64,000 bases of DNA, from positions 31,702 through 95,701 of the forward strand of contig JAHIND010000036.1 of the NCBI GenBank assembly GCA_018896025.1, given 5' to 3'. The DNA comes from Pseudomonadota bacterium. GTDB taxonomy: Bacteria > Desulfobacterota > Desulfarculia > Desulfarculales > Desulfarculaceae. Shown here piece after piece: positions 9,159-18,178 of this stretch (its first letter is position 1; every line of letters starts with the position of its first letter). The notes beneath the pieces are model-generated. The model did no database searches, had not been told where the DNA came from, and saw nothing but the letters and a program-made list of their open reading frames with translations. The translations under genes and the position numbers were made by a program.

Positions 9159-11480
9159 TTACCTCCCCGCCTTTGCCGGCCCGCCGAGGGGGCGCAGGTC
9201 CAGACGGTCGATGAAAAGGTAGCAGCGCCGCTCGGGGCAAGAGAGCCACTCCACGGACACATCCACATAGCCGGGGGTCCCCGGCGCAAGCGGAAAGATC
9301 ATATTGGCGCCTTGGGCGCAGGGCCGCTCGCCCGCCGGGCGGCCGTCGAGGCTAAGGCGCACCCGGCCGGGAGCGCCGCAGAACCCCACCACGGTGAGGG
9401 CGCAGCGGCCGCCGGGGTGGTGCATGCGGCCCCAAACCCGGCCGCCGGAGGCCAGGCTGCGACCCACCGGCTTGGCTCCTCCAGCCACGATGCCGTACAA
9501 GGAGGCCCGTTCCCCGGCCATCTGCTCGGCCTCCAGGGAACGGGGCGGGAACATCCCGGCCAGGCTCAACAGGACGGCCACACCCAGGACGACCAGCAGC
9601 CCGGCCAGGCCCCATTGGCTCGGGCCCCAGGCGGCGGCGACGGGCGGCCTTTTGCTCCCGCGCCAAACGGCCCAGGCCATCCCTACCACGAGCAGGGCCC
9701 CGCCCACCAGCCAGGGCCACCACCAACTGTCCAGAGCAAACGAGGACGGAAACAGGTGGTGCACATCGCGCCCCCACCAGCGGTCCGCCAGGCCCAGCAG
9801 CTTGTGCATGCCGGTGGTCTTGTGGAACTGGGCCGAGGGGATCAAGGTCAAAGCCAGGCTTCCCATCAGCGTCAGTCCGGCCAGGGCCAAGAGGACCGCC
9901 CGCCAGGCGCCGCGCCGCAGGTATTGCCAGGCAAAGCCTATGAACAGGGCGGCGGCGGGCAGGGCCACGGCCAGGAAGCGGCCCGGCGGGCCGTTGCCGC
10001 CGAAAAAGCGGTCCCAGCGCAAAAACCCGATGAGGCCCAGGTAAAACAGGGCGGGTATCAGGGCCTGGCGGGACGCGGCGGGCAGGCGCAGGCAGGCGGC
10101 GGGCAAGGCGGCCAGGGCCAGCAGGAAGATGGGGGCGGGCAACAGGACGCCGTGCTCCTGATCCAGCCCCACTCCGCCCAGGAACACCCCCACGGGACGC
10201 CACCAGCCCCCGGCGGCGGCCCAGCGATCCAGGTACATCCGGCCCCAATGGCCCACGTCCCACAGCAGCAGGCCGGAGCGCTCCAGGCCGAAGGCCAGCC
10301 CAACCCCCAGGACCACGGCCGCCCCGGCCCAAAGCCAAGCCGCGCGCCGGTTGGACCGGCGCAGGCACACCCACTGTTCCACCGCCCCGGCCAGCAGCAG
10401 GCCCACGGACAGGAATCCCAGGCGGTTTTTCAGCAGCAACAGGCCCAGGGCCACCGCCGCCAAACCGGCCCAGCTTCGCAGGGGAGCCCGCTCCAGGCGT
10501 TGCAGCAGCAACATCCCCACGGCCAGCAGCAGCAACCCCGGCACGTCGGGCAGGGCGTGCTGGCCCAGGGTGAGGATGGGCGCCGAGGCGAAGACCAGCA
10601 GCACCGCCGCCCCGGCGGCCGGAGGCGAAAGCCCGCCGCGCCACAGCCAAGCCAGGAGCCCCACCGCGGCCAGGGCGGTGATGGCGGCCATGAACAGCAT
10701 CACCCCCAGGCGGCCGCCCGCCCAATAGGCGGGAGCCAGCAACAGGTGGAAAGCGGGGCTCCCCGCCCGCTTGATGTCCCAGGCCATGTCCTCGTGCCAG
10801 GCCCCGGTGTAAAAGGCCCGATACTCCTTGCCGGCGACGGTCCGCCTTACGTCCGTGGTGCCGTGGCGCACCAGGGAATGGGTTATCAGCAGGTAGCGGA
10901 CCTCGTCGCCCGCCGCGGAATAGGCCTTCCAGGTCCAGATGGATAAAGGGGCCAGCAGGCAAAAGGCCACCACCAAGACCGCGGCTCCCCGCCTGAAACC
11001 CATATGCGGGCTGTCGCTGGCGGCGGGGAAAAGGCGGCTCAGGTAGATGACCAGGCCCACGCCCTTGAGGGCCAACAAAAACAACAAAAGGGCCCCAGCC
11101 AACACGAAGGGATGGGGCAGCCGGGTCCAGAGCAGCTCCGGCAACAGGACCAGGAGCAGGGTCAGGCTGCCCGCCAGGTCCCATCGCCGGGCCTGGCGGG
11201 GCAACTCTCCCGAGGCGGCCGGGAAGAACCAAAGCAGGAGTGAAAGCGCCAGGCTGGGCAAGGCCGCCGCCACCGGCAGGCCCAGCCCCAGGAACAGGCG
11301 CAACCCGCCGGGCGGTATGTCGTGAAACAGGGCGCTGGCCGCGGGGGTGTCGGGAATGCCCAGCCGGGCGGCAAAGGCATAGGCCGCCAGGCCGCAAATC
11401 AGGCCGGTGGCCGCGGACAGGGCAACCGGGGACCAAGGGCCTAAAGGAACAAGGGATCTGTGCGCGTCAGGCCGCCGCAT
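9159..11480 (-). CDS. Large polytopic membrane protein, glycosyltransferase-39/ArnT-like
   Basis: This protein of about 773 residues has roughly a dozen hydrophobic helices in the first 620 residues, then a periplasm-type beta-rich tail of about 110 residues. The architecture resembles polyprenyl-phosphate-dependent glycosyltransferases (GT39/PMT/ArnT type), and an early loop has acidic and aromatic residues (EYRAFYTGAWHEDMAW), but I cannot point to a diagnostic catalytic motif. The track starts at 11552; the ATG at 11480 (MRRPDAHRSL) is preferred because it overlaps the upstream methyltransferase stop by only 14 bases. Neighbouring surface-glycan genes support a cell-envelope role. Confidence 0.6.
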   Translation of the reverse strand: MRRPDAHRSLVPLGPWSPVALSAATGLICGLAAYAFAARLGIPDTPAASALFHDIPPGGLRLFLGLGLPVAAALPSLALSLLLWFFPAASGELPRQARRWDLAGSLTLLLVLLPELLWTRLPHPFVLAGALLLFLLALKGVGLVIYLSRLFPAASDSPHMGFRRGAAVLVVAFCLLAPLSIWTWKAYSAAGDEVRYLLITHSLVRHGTTDVRRTVAGKEYRAFYTGAWHEDMAWDIKRAGSPAFHLLLAPAYWAGGRLGVMLFMAAITALAAVGLLAWLWRGGLSPPAAGAAVLLVFASAPILTLGQHALPDVPGLLLLAVGMLLLQRLERAPLRSWAGLAAVALGLLLLKNRLGFLSVGLLLAGAVEQWVCLRRSNRRAAWLWAGAAVVLGVGLAFGLERSGLLLWDVGHWGRMYLDRWAAAGGWWRPVGVFLGGVGLDQEHGVLLPAPIFLLALAALPAACLRLPAASRQALIPALFYLGLIGFLRWDRFFGGNGPPGRFLAVALPAAALFIGFAWQYLRRGAWRAVLLALAGLTLMGSLALTLIPSAQFHKTTGMHKLLGLADRWWGRDVHHLFPSSFALDSWWWPWLVGGALLVVGMAWAVWRGSKRPPVAAAWGPSQWGLAGLLVVLGVAVLLSLAGMFPPRSLEAEQMAGERASLYGIVAGGAKPVGRSLASGGRVWGRMHHPGGRCALTVVGFCGAPGRVRLSLDGRPAGERPCAQGANMIFPLAPGTPGYVDVSVEWLSCPERRCYLFIDRLDLRPLGGPAKAGR

Positions 11481-12402
11481 CGTGAATCGCAGGCAATGGC
11501 TCGGTTTGTTCCAAGGCGGGGGCGTCGGCCCAGGCGTGGGGTTTCTCCACAATGGCGGCCACCAGATAGGAATACCTTCTCAGCCTGGGGAACTTGTTGT
11601 AAAGCCAGGCGAAAGGTTTGGTGGCCCAGGCGGTGAAGGCAGCCAGGCGCATGTTTTTGGTATGGAACAGGAGGTCGAGCATGCGCAGCCAACCCGGCAT
11701 GAACAAGGCACCGCTCACCCCACGCACCTGGAATCCCACATCGGACAACATATGTCGCAGCGACTTGGAGGAGAACGCCTTTTCCGGGCTGTAGGGATAT
11801 TTGCCCATCATGGACAGCAGACCCACGGTCAGGGGGCGCAGGAAAGGGTCATGTAGGTTGGGCACCCCGATTATGGCGCGCCCTCCCGGGGCCAAAACCC
11901 GGTAAAGCTCGGCGGCGGCCTGTTCGTAGTCGGGGAAATGCTCTATGGTGCCCATGGAATAGATGTAGTCGAAAGAGCCGTCGGCAAAGGGGAGGTCACG
12001 CACATCCGCCACCAGCATATGGGCCCGGTGCCCGTTGCGGTTGGACATGGCCAGGCGCGCCGTGCTCAAGGCTATGTCAACCCCCACGCCGTTGGCTCCC
12101 TGATCGGATAGCCAGAACAGCAGCTCGGTGCTGCGGGCTTCGTTCCACAGGTCGGTCTTGAGCACCCGCGCTTGGCGCAGGTTGGGGAAGTTGTCCTTAA
12201 TGAGAACCCGCTCGCAATCGCGGTAGTAGCCGGTCGAGTAGGCGTTTTTCAAGGAAGGGAAGCTGTCGCCAATGGCGCTCCACTTGACACCCTGGGCCTC
12301 CCTGGTCAGTTTTTGTTTTCGCACAACACGCTCATTATCCAACGATGCACCGCTCCCGGCCGTTGCCTCATTTCGTCGAACGAAACCGCTCCACACCTCC
12401 AT
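11467..12402 (-). CDS. SAM-dependent class I methyltransferase
   Basis: The protein has a type-11 methyltransferase core: VLKTDLWNEA and GVDIALSTARLAMSNR form the SAM-binding strand and acidic loop, LVADVRDLPFADGSFDYIYS the motif II/III region, and YRVLAPGGRAIIGVPN the post-core strand. The C-terminal 110 residues carry hydrophobic and basic stretches (for example KPFAWLYNKFPRLRR) that could touch the membrane. The start is uncertain: the track gives 12498, and I chose the in-frame ATG at 12402. It is followed with overlap by the membrane glycosyltransferase-like gene, so the two are probably co-transcribed. Substrate unknown. Confidence 0.75.
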   Translation of the reverse strand: MEVWSGFVRRNEATAGSGASLDNERVVRKQKLTREAQGVKWSAIGDSFPSLKNAYSTGYYRDCERVLIKDNFPNLRQARVLKTDLWNEARSTELLFWLSDQGANGVGVDIALSTARLAMSNRNGHRAHMLVADVRDLPFADGSFDYIYSMGTIEHFPDYEQAAAELYRVLAPGGRAIIGVPNLHDPFLRPLTVGLLSMMGKYPYSPEKAFSSKSLRHMLSDVGFQVRGVSGALFMPGWLRMLDLLFHTKNMRLAAFTAWATKPFAWLYNKFPRLRRYSYLVAAIVEKPHAWADAPALEQTEPLPAIHDAAA

Positions 12403-12928
12403 CCGGACCCATGGCGCTCCCAATAACCGGAAATGGTTCGACTGACGTAATGAGATGCCAAATGCAAGCACTACAGGCGGGCATCCAGCACCGGGCAACG
12501 TACTGTTCCGGTTAGGTGGTCGCTATCAGCAAAGAAAATACTTGCAGTGAATAAAGGTGAATTGAGTTGACTGGGCCCTGCCGTTTTTGCGCCGAACCTT
12601 GGGGCTTCGGTGGCACCATAAGATGCGTAGGACGTTCTTGGGCAAAAAATGGCTCGTAGGGTGCTCTCAGGTCAATCGGGCAGGGACCGACCTTAGTTGA
12701 GTCAATTTTGTGTGGACACCATCCTTTCACGTTCCCGGAGATCAGGCGGTTCTGGTCAACCTTGGGCGCGGTCGGCGCCGGACATAGCGCCGCGCCAATC
12801 ATTTTCGCATGTTACATTATTGTTTAAACCTAGCCGTACCTTCAATGAAAAAGGGCGCGGCGCGGACTTGCCGCCGGACCCACGCGCCCATTTTGGGCAC
12901 TCTACCTTGGCCACCGGGGAGCCCTCAG
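12403..12928. other. Divergent intergenic region
   Basis: This stretch separates the minus-strand methyltransferase from the plus-strand FemAB-like gene and must contain both promoters. ORFs on either strand here lack ribosome sites and family resemblance. I see no repeat or RNA gene in it. Confidence 0.4.
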
Positions 12929-13966
12929 ATGCGCATCATCGCCGGGAAAGACATTCAAAGCTCCCAATGGCAGGGCTTTGTCAGGCGGCAAGAGTGCTTC
13001 ACTCACGACCTGCGCTGGCGGGAGGTTTACCAAAGAGCCTATGGCCTCCACCCGTATTACCTGGCCGCGCAGGACGGCCCGGAGTTGGTGGGGACCATGC
13101 CCCTAGTCCGGCTGCCCGGCATCTGCACCCAGGGCCAACTGGTCTCGTTGCCCTTTCTCAACTACGCGGGGGTGGCGGCGGTTTCCCCGGAAATCGCGAC
13201 GGCCCTGGAACAAGCGGCCCTGGGGGCGGCGGCCCGGGCCAAGGCGGGCAGCTTGGTGCTGCGCAGCCGTGCAAGCCAACCCGACGAACCTGAAGCAACG
13301 GAGCATGGCTATTGCCAACTGATCAGAGCCCTGCCCAGGGACGAACAGACGCTTTGGGAGGGCCTGCGGAGTGAAAAGCGCACTCGCATCCGCAAGTCCT
13401 GGCGTTGCGGGGTCGAGATAAAACGGGACCGTGCCTTACTGCCGGTTTTTTTCAAGATGTACCAAGCGGCCATGCGCGGTTTAGGCTCCCCGCCCCACTC
13501 GGCCCGGTGGTTCCAGGCCATAATGCGCGCCTTCGCTCAAGACGCGAAAATACTCGTGGCCTATCATCAGGGGATCCCCATTGCCAGCCTCTTGCTGATC
13601 ATGTGGGGGGATGCCTGCCATGGCATGTGGGCCGCGGGCCCGGAGGCTTATAGAAAATACAGCCCCAGTGACGGCCTTTACTGGGAGGCGATGCGCCTGG
13701 CCCTTGCACAGGGGAAGGCCAAATTCAACTTTGGCCGCAGTATGCGCGGCGGGGGCAGCTATTACTTTAAAAGGCGCTATGGCGCGGTGCCTTACCAGTT
13801 GTGCTACGAGCGTTTGGGGTCCGACGGCTCCCAGGAACTGCTGCCCCAGCAAGGCACGGGAACCGCTTTCCAGCTTTGGCGCAAGCTGCCTTTAGCCCTC
13901 TCCAACGCCCTGGGCCCCAAAGTGCGCTGCTATGTGCTCCCCGGATTCGGCGCGAGAAGCCTTTGA
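12929..13966 (+). CDS. FemAB-like GNAT-fold protein
   Basis: This 345-residue protein matches the FemAB/GNAT-fold family that includes members linked to exopolysaccharide and PEP-CTERM/exosortase loci. Family traits are GLHPYYLAAQDG in the first third, LRSEKRTRIRKSWRCGVEI in the middle, and a C-terminal GNAT domain with the conserved FNFGRSMRGGGSYYFKRRYG, typical of the FemAB-XrtA group. FemAB enzymes transfer aminoacyl groups; members of this branch have no proven reaction. The track ORF starts at 12809, but the first 40 codons look non-coding and the ATG at 12929 begins the family-like sequence. Confidence 0.7.
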   Translation: MRIIAGKDIQSSQWQGFVRRQECFTHDLRWREVYQRAYGLHPYYLAAQDGPELVGTMPLVRLPGICTQGQLVSLPFLNYAGVAAVSPEIATALEQAALGAAARAKAGSLVLRSRASQPDEPEATEHGYCQLIRALPRDEQTLWEGLRSEKRTRIRKSWRCGVEIKRDRALLPVFFKMYQAAMRGLGSPPHSARWFQAIMRAFAQDAKILVAYHQGIPIASLLLIMWGDACHGMWAAGPEAYRKYSPSDGLYWEAMRLALAQGKAKFNFGRSMRGGGSYYFKRRYGAVPYQLCYERLGSDGSQELLPQQGTGTAFQLWRKLPLALSNALGPKVRCYVLPGFGARSL

Positions 13967-14074
13967 GCCGGGCATCACTCCTCTTTTGAACAATGAGCAC
14001 TATACCAGTATATTTTAATCCTTTATTTTGACGCGCGGCACGCTTCCGAGAACATGCCAAAAGGGGAGTTCAGC

Positions 14075-14851
14075 ATGGACGGCACACCGATTCTGTACCG
14101 TGTGGAAGACCAGATAGCCTGGATATCCATCAACCAGCCGGAGAAGATGAACCGGCTCGATTTCGCTTCCATGAGGGAGTTGGCCCTGGCGGTGGACAAG
14201 GCCGACAAAGATCCCGGCGTGAAGGTGATCGTAATCAGCGGCGAGGGAGGCAAGGCCTTCTGCGCCGGAGGGGACATCGGCGATTTCGCCTCCGACTCGA
14301 TGCTGGCCGGCAAAAACAACCTCCAGGGATATGCCGACCTTTGCCTGGTGTTCAACCGGATCACCACGCCGTCCATCGCCATGATCAGCGGCTACGCCCT
14401 GGCCGGGGGCTGCGGCCTGGCCATGCTGCCCCATATCAGCATAGCCACCTACGACTCGGTCTTCGGGGTCCCGGAGATCAAGGTGGGGGTATGGCCCATG
14501 ATGGTCATGGCCATTCTCTTCCGCACCGTGGGCCGCAAGAAGGGCCTGGAGCTGATCTGCACCGGGGAGCAGATTGACGCCAGGGAAGCGCTGCGCATCG
14601 GCATGATCAACAAGGTGACCTCCCGCAGCGAACTGCGCGACGAGGTTCTGCAACTGGCCAATCAGCTAAAGGGTCTAAGCAGATCGATCATGAGCCTGGG
14701 CCTGGAAGCCTTCAACCACATCGGAGACCTGGAATACACCAAGGCCATTTCCTACCTGAGGAACATGGTGGTCATGGTGAGCGAGACCAGCGACTCCATC
14801 GAAGGCCGGGCCGCTTTCATAGAAAAACGCAAGCCCATCTGGAGAGACTGA
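14075..14851 (+). CDS. Enoyl-CoA hydratase/isomerase family protein
   Basis: This 258-residue crotonase-fold enzyme would act on an acyl-CoA. The oxyanion-hole segment AFCAGGDIGDF and the second motif ISGYALAGGCGLAMLPH are intact. The usual catalytic glutamate position is present in VFGVPEIKVGV, so hydratase, isomerase or lyase chemistry is possible. The ATG at 14075 is chosen over 14054 because AAGGGGAG stands seven bases upstream. It stands alone, 15 kb from the beta-oxidation cluster, so its pathway is unclear. Confidence 0.85.
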   Translation: MDGTPILYRVEDQIAWISINQPEKMNRLDFASMRELALAVDKADKDPGVKVIVISGEGGKAFCAGGDIGDFASDSMLAGKNNLQGYADLCLVFNRITTPSIAMISGYALAGGCGLAMLPHISIATYDSVFGVPEIKVGVWPMMVMAILFRTVGRKKGLELICTGEQIDAREALRIGMINKVTSRSELRDEVLQLANQLKGLSRSIMSLGLEAFNHIGDLEYTKAISYLRNMVVMVSETSDSIEGRAAFIEKRKPIWRD

Positions 14852-14925
14852 AAAGGCGGGGCCGCCCTCGCCTCCCGGCCCGATCCGCCGGGATGATGAC
14901 GGCGGCCCATGATTTAGGAGGTGGG

Positions 14926-14961
14926 CCGGGACGCTCCCTAAAGAGCGAAGCGCCCCAGCCC
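14926..14961. repeat. 36-bp direct repeat, copy 1
   Basis: This 36-bp unit matches 31 of 36 bases with the copy at 15860-15895. All differences but one lie in the loop between its near-complementary arms (GGGACGCT and AGCGCCCC), so each copy can fold as a hairpin. The two copies bracket one unknown gene. Confidence 0.6.
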
Positions 14962-15130
14962 GGGGGTGCTGTCTAGCGCCGAGGCCCCGGCGCGTATCTT
15001 CTCAAAATAATTCGTACAAACAAACCGTCGCGAGGAAGATCATAGGAAGATTGACAAGACCTCTCTCTTCTGTAAATATGCCACTCGTGACATATGTCAT
15101 ATCATTTACTAATCATTTGTTGTTTATTTG

Positions 15131-15898
15131 ATGAGAGCGCAAAATTTGTCCGGCAAGCATTTTCTTCAATTCGGCGCGCCCGGCGCTGAGCGCCTCCACC
15201 TCATCAATAAGGAAATGCAGCGGCAGGCCTCGTCCGGTTGGACCGACGAGGAGCGCCTGACCCGCCTGCGCCATCAACTCCATGAACACGCGGGCCCCAA
15301 AAGCCGGGCCTTTTGGCTCACCCTGGCGCGCCTGAGCGAGCTGGCCCTGTGGTGGGCCGGTTGCCTGGCCGATGCCGGGGAGTTCCAGGCCGTGGGCGAC
15401 CTGCTGCTCAACCCGCCGCGCAAGACACTGTATGTGCAGGGCCGTACGCTACCCTTGCGCCTGGCCCGTCACCAGGCCCTGACCGAGCAGGTGCGCCCCT
15501 TGGCACCGGCGGGCGCCAATCTGGTGGAGTGGCTCAAGAGCCAAACCATGCTGGTGATCGAGGCTGACCCCCTGCTGCCGTTGCTGTTGGACGACCTGAG
15601 CCAGTGGCCCCACCGCCCTCCGGGAACCTGCCAAAGCTTCCAACTGCGTCTGGACCAGGTGGTCGGGGCGCTGTGCCACATTACTTCGCTCAACCTCCCC
15701 GAAGGGGCCAGCGTGGCCCAGCATTTGGCCAGAGTCCGTCCAGAGGAGGCCAGGATCATCGAAGAGCACCTTTGCCGTTTCGATCTCGGGCGATTCAACG
15801 CCCTGGGCCATGCCCTGCGAGAGCCATTGCCCCCCTCCGCACCGTCGGCGGCTGAGGAGCCGGGGCGCTCCCTGATTGGCGAAGCGCCCCAGCCCTAG
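15131..15898 (+). CDS. Hypothetical protein
   Basis: This protein of about 255 residues resembles nothing I recognise. It is leucine- and arginine-rich, probably helical, and has no signal peptide, membrane segment or metal motif. No good ribosome site precedes the TTG/ATG pair at 15128/15131; an internal ATG 28 codons later (MQRQASSGWTDEE) is an alternative. GC content rises sharply from the AT-rich upstream region into the gene. The end of the coding region lies in copy 2 of a 36-bp repeat, so the last residues are encoded by that repeat. Confidence 0.55.
   Translation: MRAQNLSGKHFLQFGAPGAERLHLINKEMQRQASSGWTDEERLTRLRHQLHEHAGPKSRAFWLTLARLSELALWWAGCLADAGEFQAVGDLLLNPPRKTLYVQGRTLPLRLARHQALTEQVRPLAPAGANLVEWLKSQTMLVIEADPLLPLLLDDLSQWPHRPPGTCQSFQLRLDQVVGALCHITSLNLPEGASVAQHLARVRPEEARIIEEHLCRFDLGRFNALGHALREPLPPSAPSAAEEPGRSLIGEAPQP
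15860..15895. repeat. 36-bp direct repeat, copy 2
   Basis: Second copy of the repeat at 14926, lying inside the 3' end of the unknown gene. Here the arms are perfectly complementary (GGGGCGCT and AGCGCCCC). Confidence 0.6.
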
Positions 15899-15901
15899 GG
15901 C

Positions 15902-17149
15902 CTAATCCTGCACCAGGGCCTTGGCGGTGAGGTCGGAGAGGTACTCCACCTTGACCCCCAGGCCGTAGTGTTCGTTCAGGTCGGAAAGCTGGGTGTGGCA
16001 GTTCTCGCAGGCGGTGCAGAGCACCTCGGCCCCGGTGGCCTTCACCTGCTCGGCCTTGACCTTGGCCGATTTCATGCGGAAGTCCTTCTCGCCCATGGCC
16101 ACCAAGCCCCCGCCCCCGCCGCAGCACCAGTTGGCCTGGCGGTTGGGGGTCATCTCCACGAAGTGGTCGGTGAGATGGTTCAGCACGTAGCGGGGCTCTT
16201 CGTAGATGCCCCCCTGGCGGGCGATCTGGCAGGGGTCGTGATAGGTCACTTTGCCGGGCAGCTTGCTCTTGTCCAGCTTGATGCGCCCCTGCTCCAGATA
16301 GCGGGCGATCAGCTCAACAAGGGTGATGACCCCGAAGGGCTTTTCGCCGGTCATGTGCTTCATCACCCTATAGGCGGTGCCGCACTCGCAGATCACCACT
16401 TCCTTGATGTTTAGGCGCTTGGCCTCATCGATGATGCGCCCGGCGATCTCCTTGGTCTTGGCCGGGTTGCCCACGAAGGCCCCGAAGTTCACCGCCTCGA
16501 AGTAGCTCAGCGACCATTTCTCCCCGGCCGCGTTCATAATGGCCGCAGCCGGGATGATGGAGTGCTTGCCGGCCAGGGCCACGTAGAGCACGTTAGCGTC
16601 CTGCACGTCCAGGGGCACCACTTCCTCGCCGCCCTCGGAGCGCCAGCGCTCCAGCACTTCCTTTTCCAGGTTTTTGGCGGCGGTGGCGAAGTTCTCTTTG
16701 GTCTTCTCGATGGTCTTGCCCTTGGCGATGGACATGTCGGCGAGCATTTCTAGGGTCTTGGGCTCCATGTCCGCGGTGATCAGAAGCATCTTGGCGATGC
16801 CCTGGATCACGCCGGTGTCGATGCCGAACGGGCAGTAGGTCATGCAGCGGCGGCAGCCGGTGCAGGTGTAGGCGGTCTCGTAGACCTTTTCCATCCAGTG
16901 GTCACTGAATTCCACCGCCTCGTTGAGCTTCTTGGCGATCTTGCCCTTTTTGAAATACTCCTCATAGATGCGCCGGATGTTCTGGGCGCGGGCCACGGCG
17001 GTGTAGCGGGTCTCCGGCGAGGAGGCGTAGGCGTGGCAGGCCTCGATGCACAGCCCGCAGCGGGAGCAGTTTTCCAGGTACATCTTGGCCGCCTGGCTCA
17101 GGCGCTCGGAGAAGGTCTGGATCAGCTCTTTTTTCAGCTTGGCGTCCAT
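15902..17149 (-). CDS. HdrD/DsrK-like (Fe-S)-binding oxidoreductase subunit
   Basis: This 415-residue cytoplasmic iron-sulfur protein is of the heterodisulfide-reductase D / DsrK / GlpC type. Two ferredoxin motifs are present, CSRCGLCIEACHAY near residue 28 and CTGCRRCMTYCPFGID near 95, each able to hold a [4Fe-4S] cluster. The C-terminal half carries CCG-type elements: DPCQIARQGG, CCGGGGG and CTACENC, which in HdrB/D bind the special active-site cluster; the first CCG element is degenerate. Its stop is followed four bases upstream in the operon by the membrane cytochrome gene, so the pair likely forms a membrane complex passing electrons between quinone and a thiol/disulfide or sulfur carrier, as in DsrMK. 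Confidence 0.82.
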   Translation of the reverse strand: MDAKLKKELIQTFSERLSQAAKMYLENCSRCGLCIEACHAYASSPETRYTAVARAQNIRRIYEEYFKKGKIAKKLNEAVEFSDHWMEKVYETAYTCTGCRRCMTYCPFGIDTGVIQGIAKMLLITADMEPKTLEMLADMSIAKGKTIEKTKENFATAAKNLEKEVLERWRSEGGEEVVPLDVQDANVLYVALAGKHSIIPAAAIMNAAGEKWSLSYFEAVNFGAFVGNPAKTKEIAGRIIDEAKRLNIKEVVICECGTAYRVMKHMTGEKPFGVITLVELIARYLEQGRIKLDKSKLPGKVTYHDPCQIARQGGIYEEPRYVLNHLTDHFVEMTPNRQANWCCGGGGGLVAMGEKDFRMKSAKVKAEQVKATGAEVLCTACENCHTQLSDLNEHYGLGVKVEYLSDLTAKALVQD

Positions 17150-17153
17150 GGTG

Positions 17154-17867
17154 TTAGCCCCTCCTCAGCTTGTTCAGCGGGATGGCGAAGAAGGTGTGCA
17201 TGATCTTGCTGAAGGGCAGCACCATCAAGAACAGGTTGGCCAGGAAAACGTGGGTCACCAGGACCACGTAGTGGCCGCCGTCGATGGTGGCGGCCGGGTC
17301 GTCCCAGGAAAAGTGGAACAGGCCGTTCAGGTAGCCGCCGAAGTCCTGCTTAGTCAAGACGAAGCCGTTTTCGCTCCAGGAGTTTGCCCAGGAGATGATG
17401 TCGCCGGACATGGCTATACAAAACAACAGGAACAGCAGCAAATAGTCGGCCGGCACCGATATCTCGCGCAGGGGCGAGGCGAAGCGGCGCAGCAGGAAAT
17501 AGAGGATAGCTGCGGTTACCACCACTCCCACCGCGCCGTTGCCGATCATGTTGGGCGAGTCTGCGGGGTAGATGTTGAACCAGGGCATGAGATCAAGGTG
17601 GGCCAGGATGAGCAGAACGACGCCCAAATGGAACAGGATCAAAAAGACCCATAAGGTCGGGTTGTGACGGCGAACCGTGGGCATGCTCAAGGCCCCCCAC
17701 ACGGCGCTGGGCACCGGGTGGTCCTTGTCCGGGAACACCTTGAGGGTGAAGGGGTGGGCGGGGGCCTTGACCACCCGCGCCACCTTCACCGCGATCCCCA
17801 CGAGGCACCAGGCCACGGCCAAGTAGACCATGGGCACGGTGATTACATAGAAGATCTGGTTGACCAT
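17154..17867 (-). CDS. NarI/DsrM-like membrane cytochrome b subunit
   Basis: This 237-residue integral membrane protein has about five to six helices. Histidines occur in the right places for two b hemes: RRHNPTLWVFLILFHLG and LAHLDLM in one pair of helices, and HYVVLVTHVFLANL in a later one. This is the pattern of respiratory nitrate reductase gamma and DsrM/HmeC-type subunits. It lies between TusA and the HdrD-like subunit, 4 bases from the latter, so it is the likely quinone-linked membrane partner. Electron direction cannot be inferred from sequence. Confidence 0.75.
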   Translation of the reverse strand: MVNQIFYVITVPMVYLAVAWCLVGIAVKVARVVKAPAHPFTLKVFPDKDHPVPSAVWGALSMPTVRRHNPTLWVFLILFHLGVVLLILAHLDLMPWFNIYPADSPNMIGNGAVGVVVTAAILYFLLRRFASPLREISVPADYLLLFLLFCIAMSGDIISWANSWSENGFVLTKQDFGGYLNGLFHFSWDDPAATIDGGHYVVLVTHVFLANLFLMVLPFSKIMHTFFAIPLNKLRRG

Positions 17868-17885
17868 GCTCTTCGCGTCCCGGAG

Positions 17886-18125
17886 CTAGTTGTTGCGCTT
17901 GACGAAGATCTTGATGAACTCGCCGCCCTGCTCGGTGTCCACCACCTCGTTGCCCGAAGTCTCGGCCCAGGCCGGGAAGTCGGAGAGGGAGCCGGGATCG
18001 GTGGTGTGGACCTCGATGACCTCACCCACGTTGACCGAACCGATTTCCTGGCTCATCTTGACCACGGGCATGGGGCAGGGCAGACCTTTGAGATCCAGAA
18101 TCTTGGCGGGGGTGATATCGGACAT
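17886..18125 (-). CDS. tusA: TusA-family sulfur carrier protein
   Basis: This 79-residue cytoplasmic protein has the TusA signature LDLKGLPCPMPVVKM; the cysteine in CPMP carries the persulfide in characterised TusA proteins. Its fold length and lack of any extra domain are normal for the family. It lies 18 bases upstream of the cytochrome gene and just after a DsrE-like gene in the same operon, so it probably hands sulfane sulfur within this system rather than serving only tRNA thiolation. Confidence 0.88.
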   Translation of the reverse strand: MSDITPAKILDLKGLPCPMPVVKMSQEIGSVNVGEVIEVHTTDPGSLSDFPAWAETSGNEVVDTEQGGEFIKIFVKRNN

Positions 18126-18178
18126 CTTGTTTTCTCCTTTTGGCGTTGCCGTGTATTTGAGGCGTTTATCGCTTTGAC

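Noticed and set aside
12512-12802. 96-residue minus-strand ORF upstream of the FemAB-like gene
   Set aside because: No ribosome site and no protein-like pattern; more likely promoter DNA.
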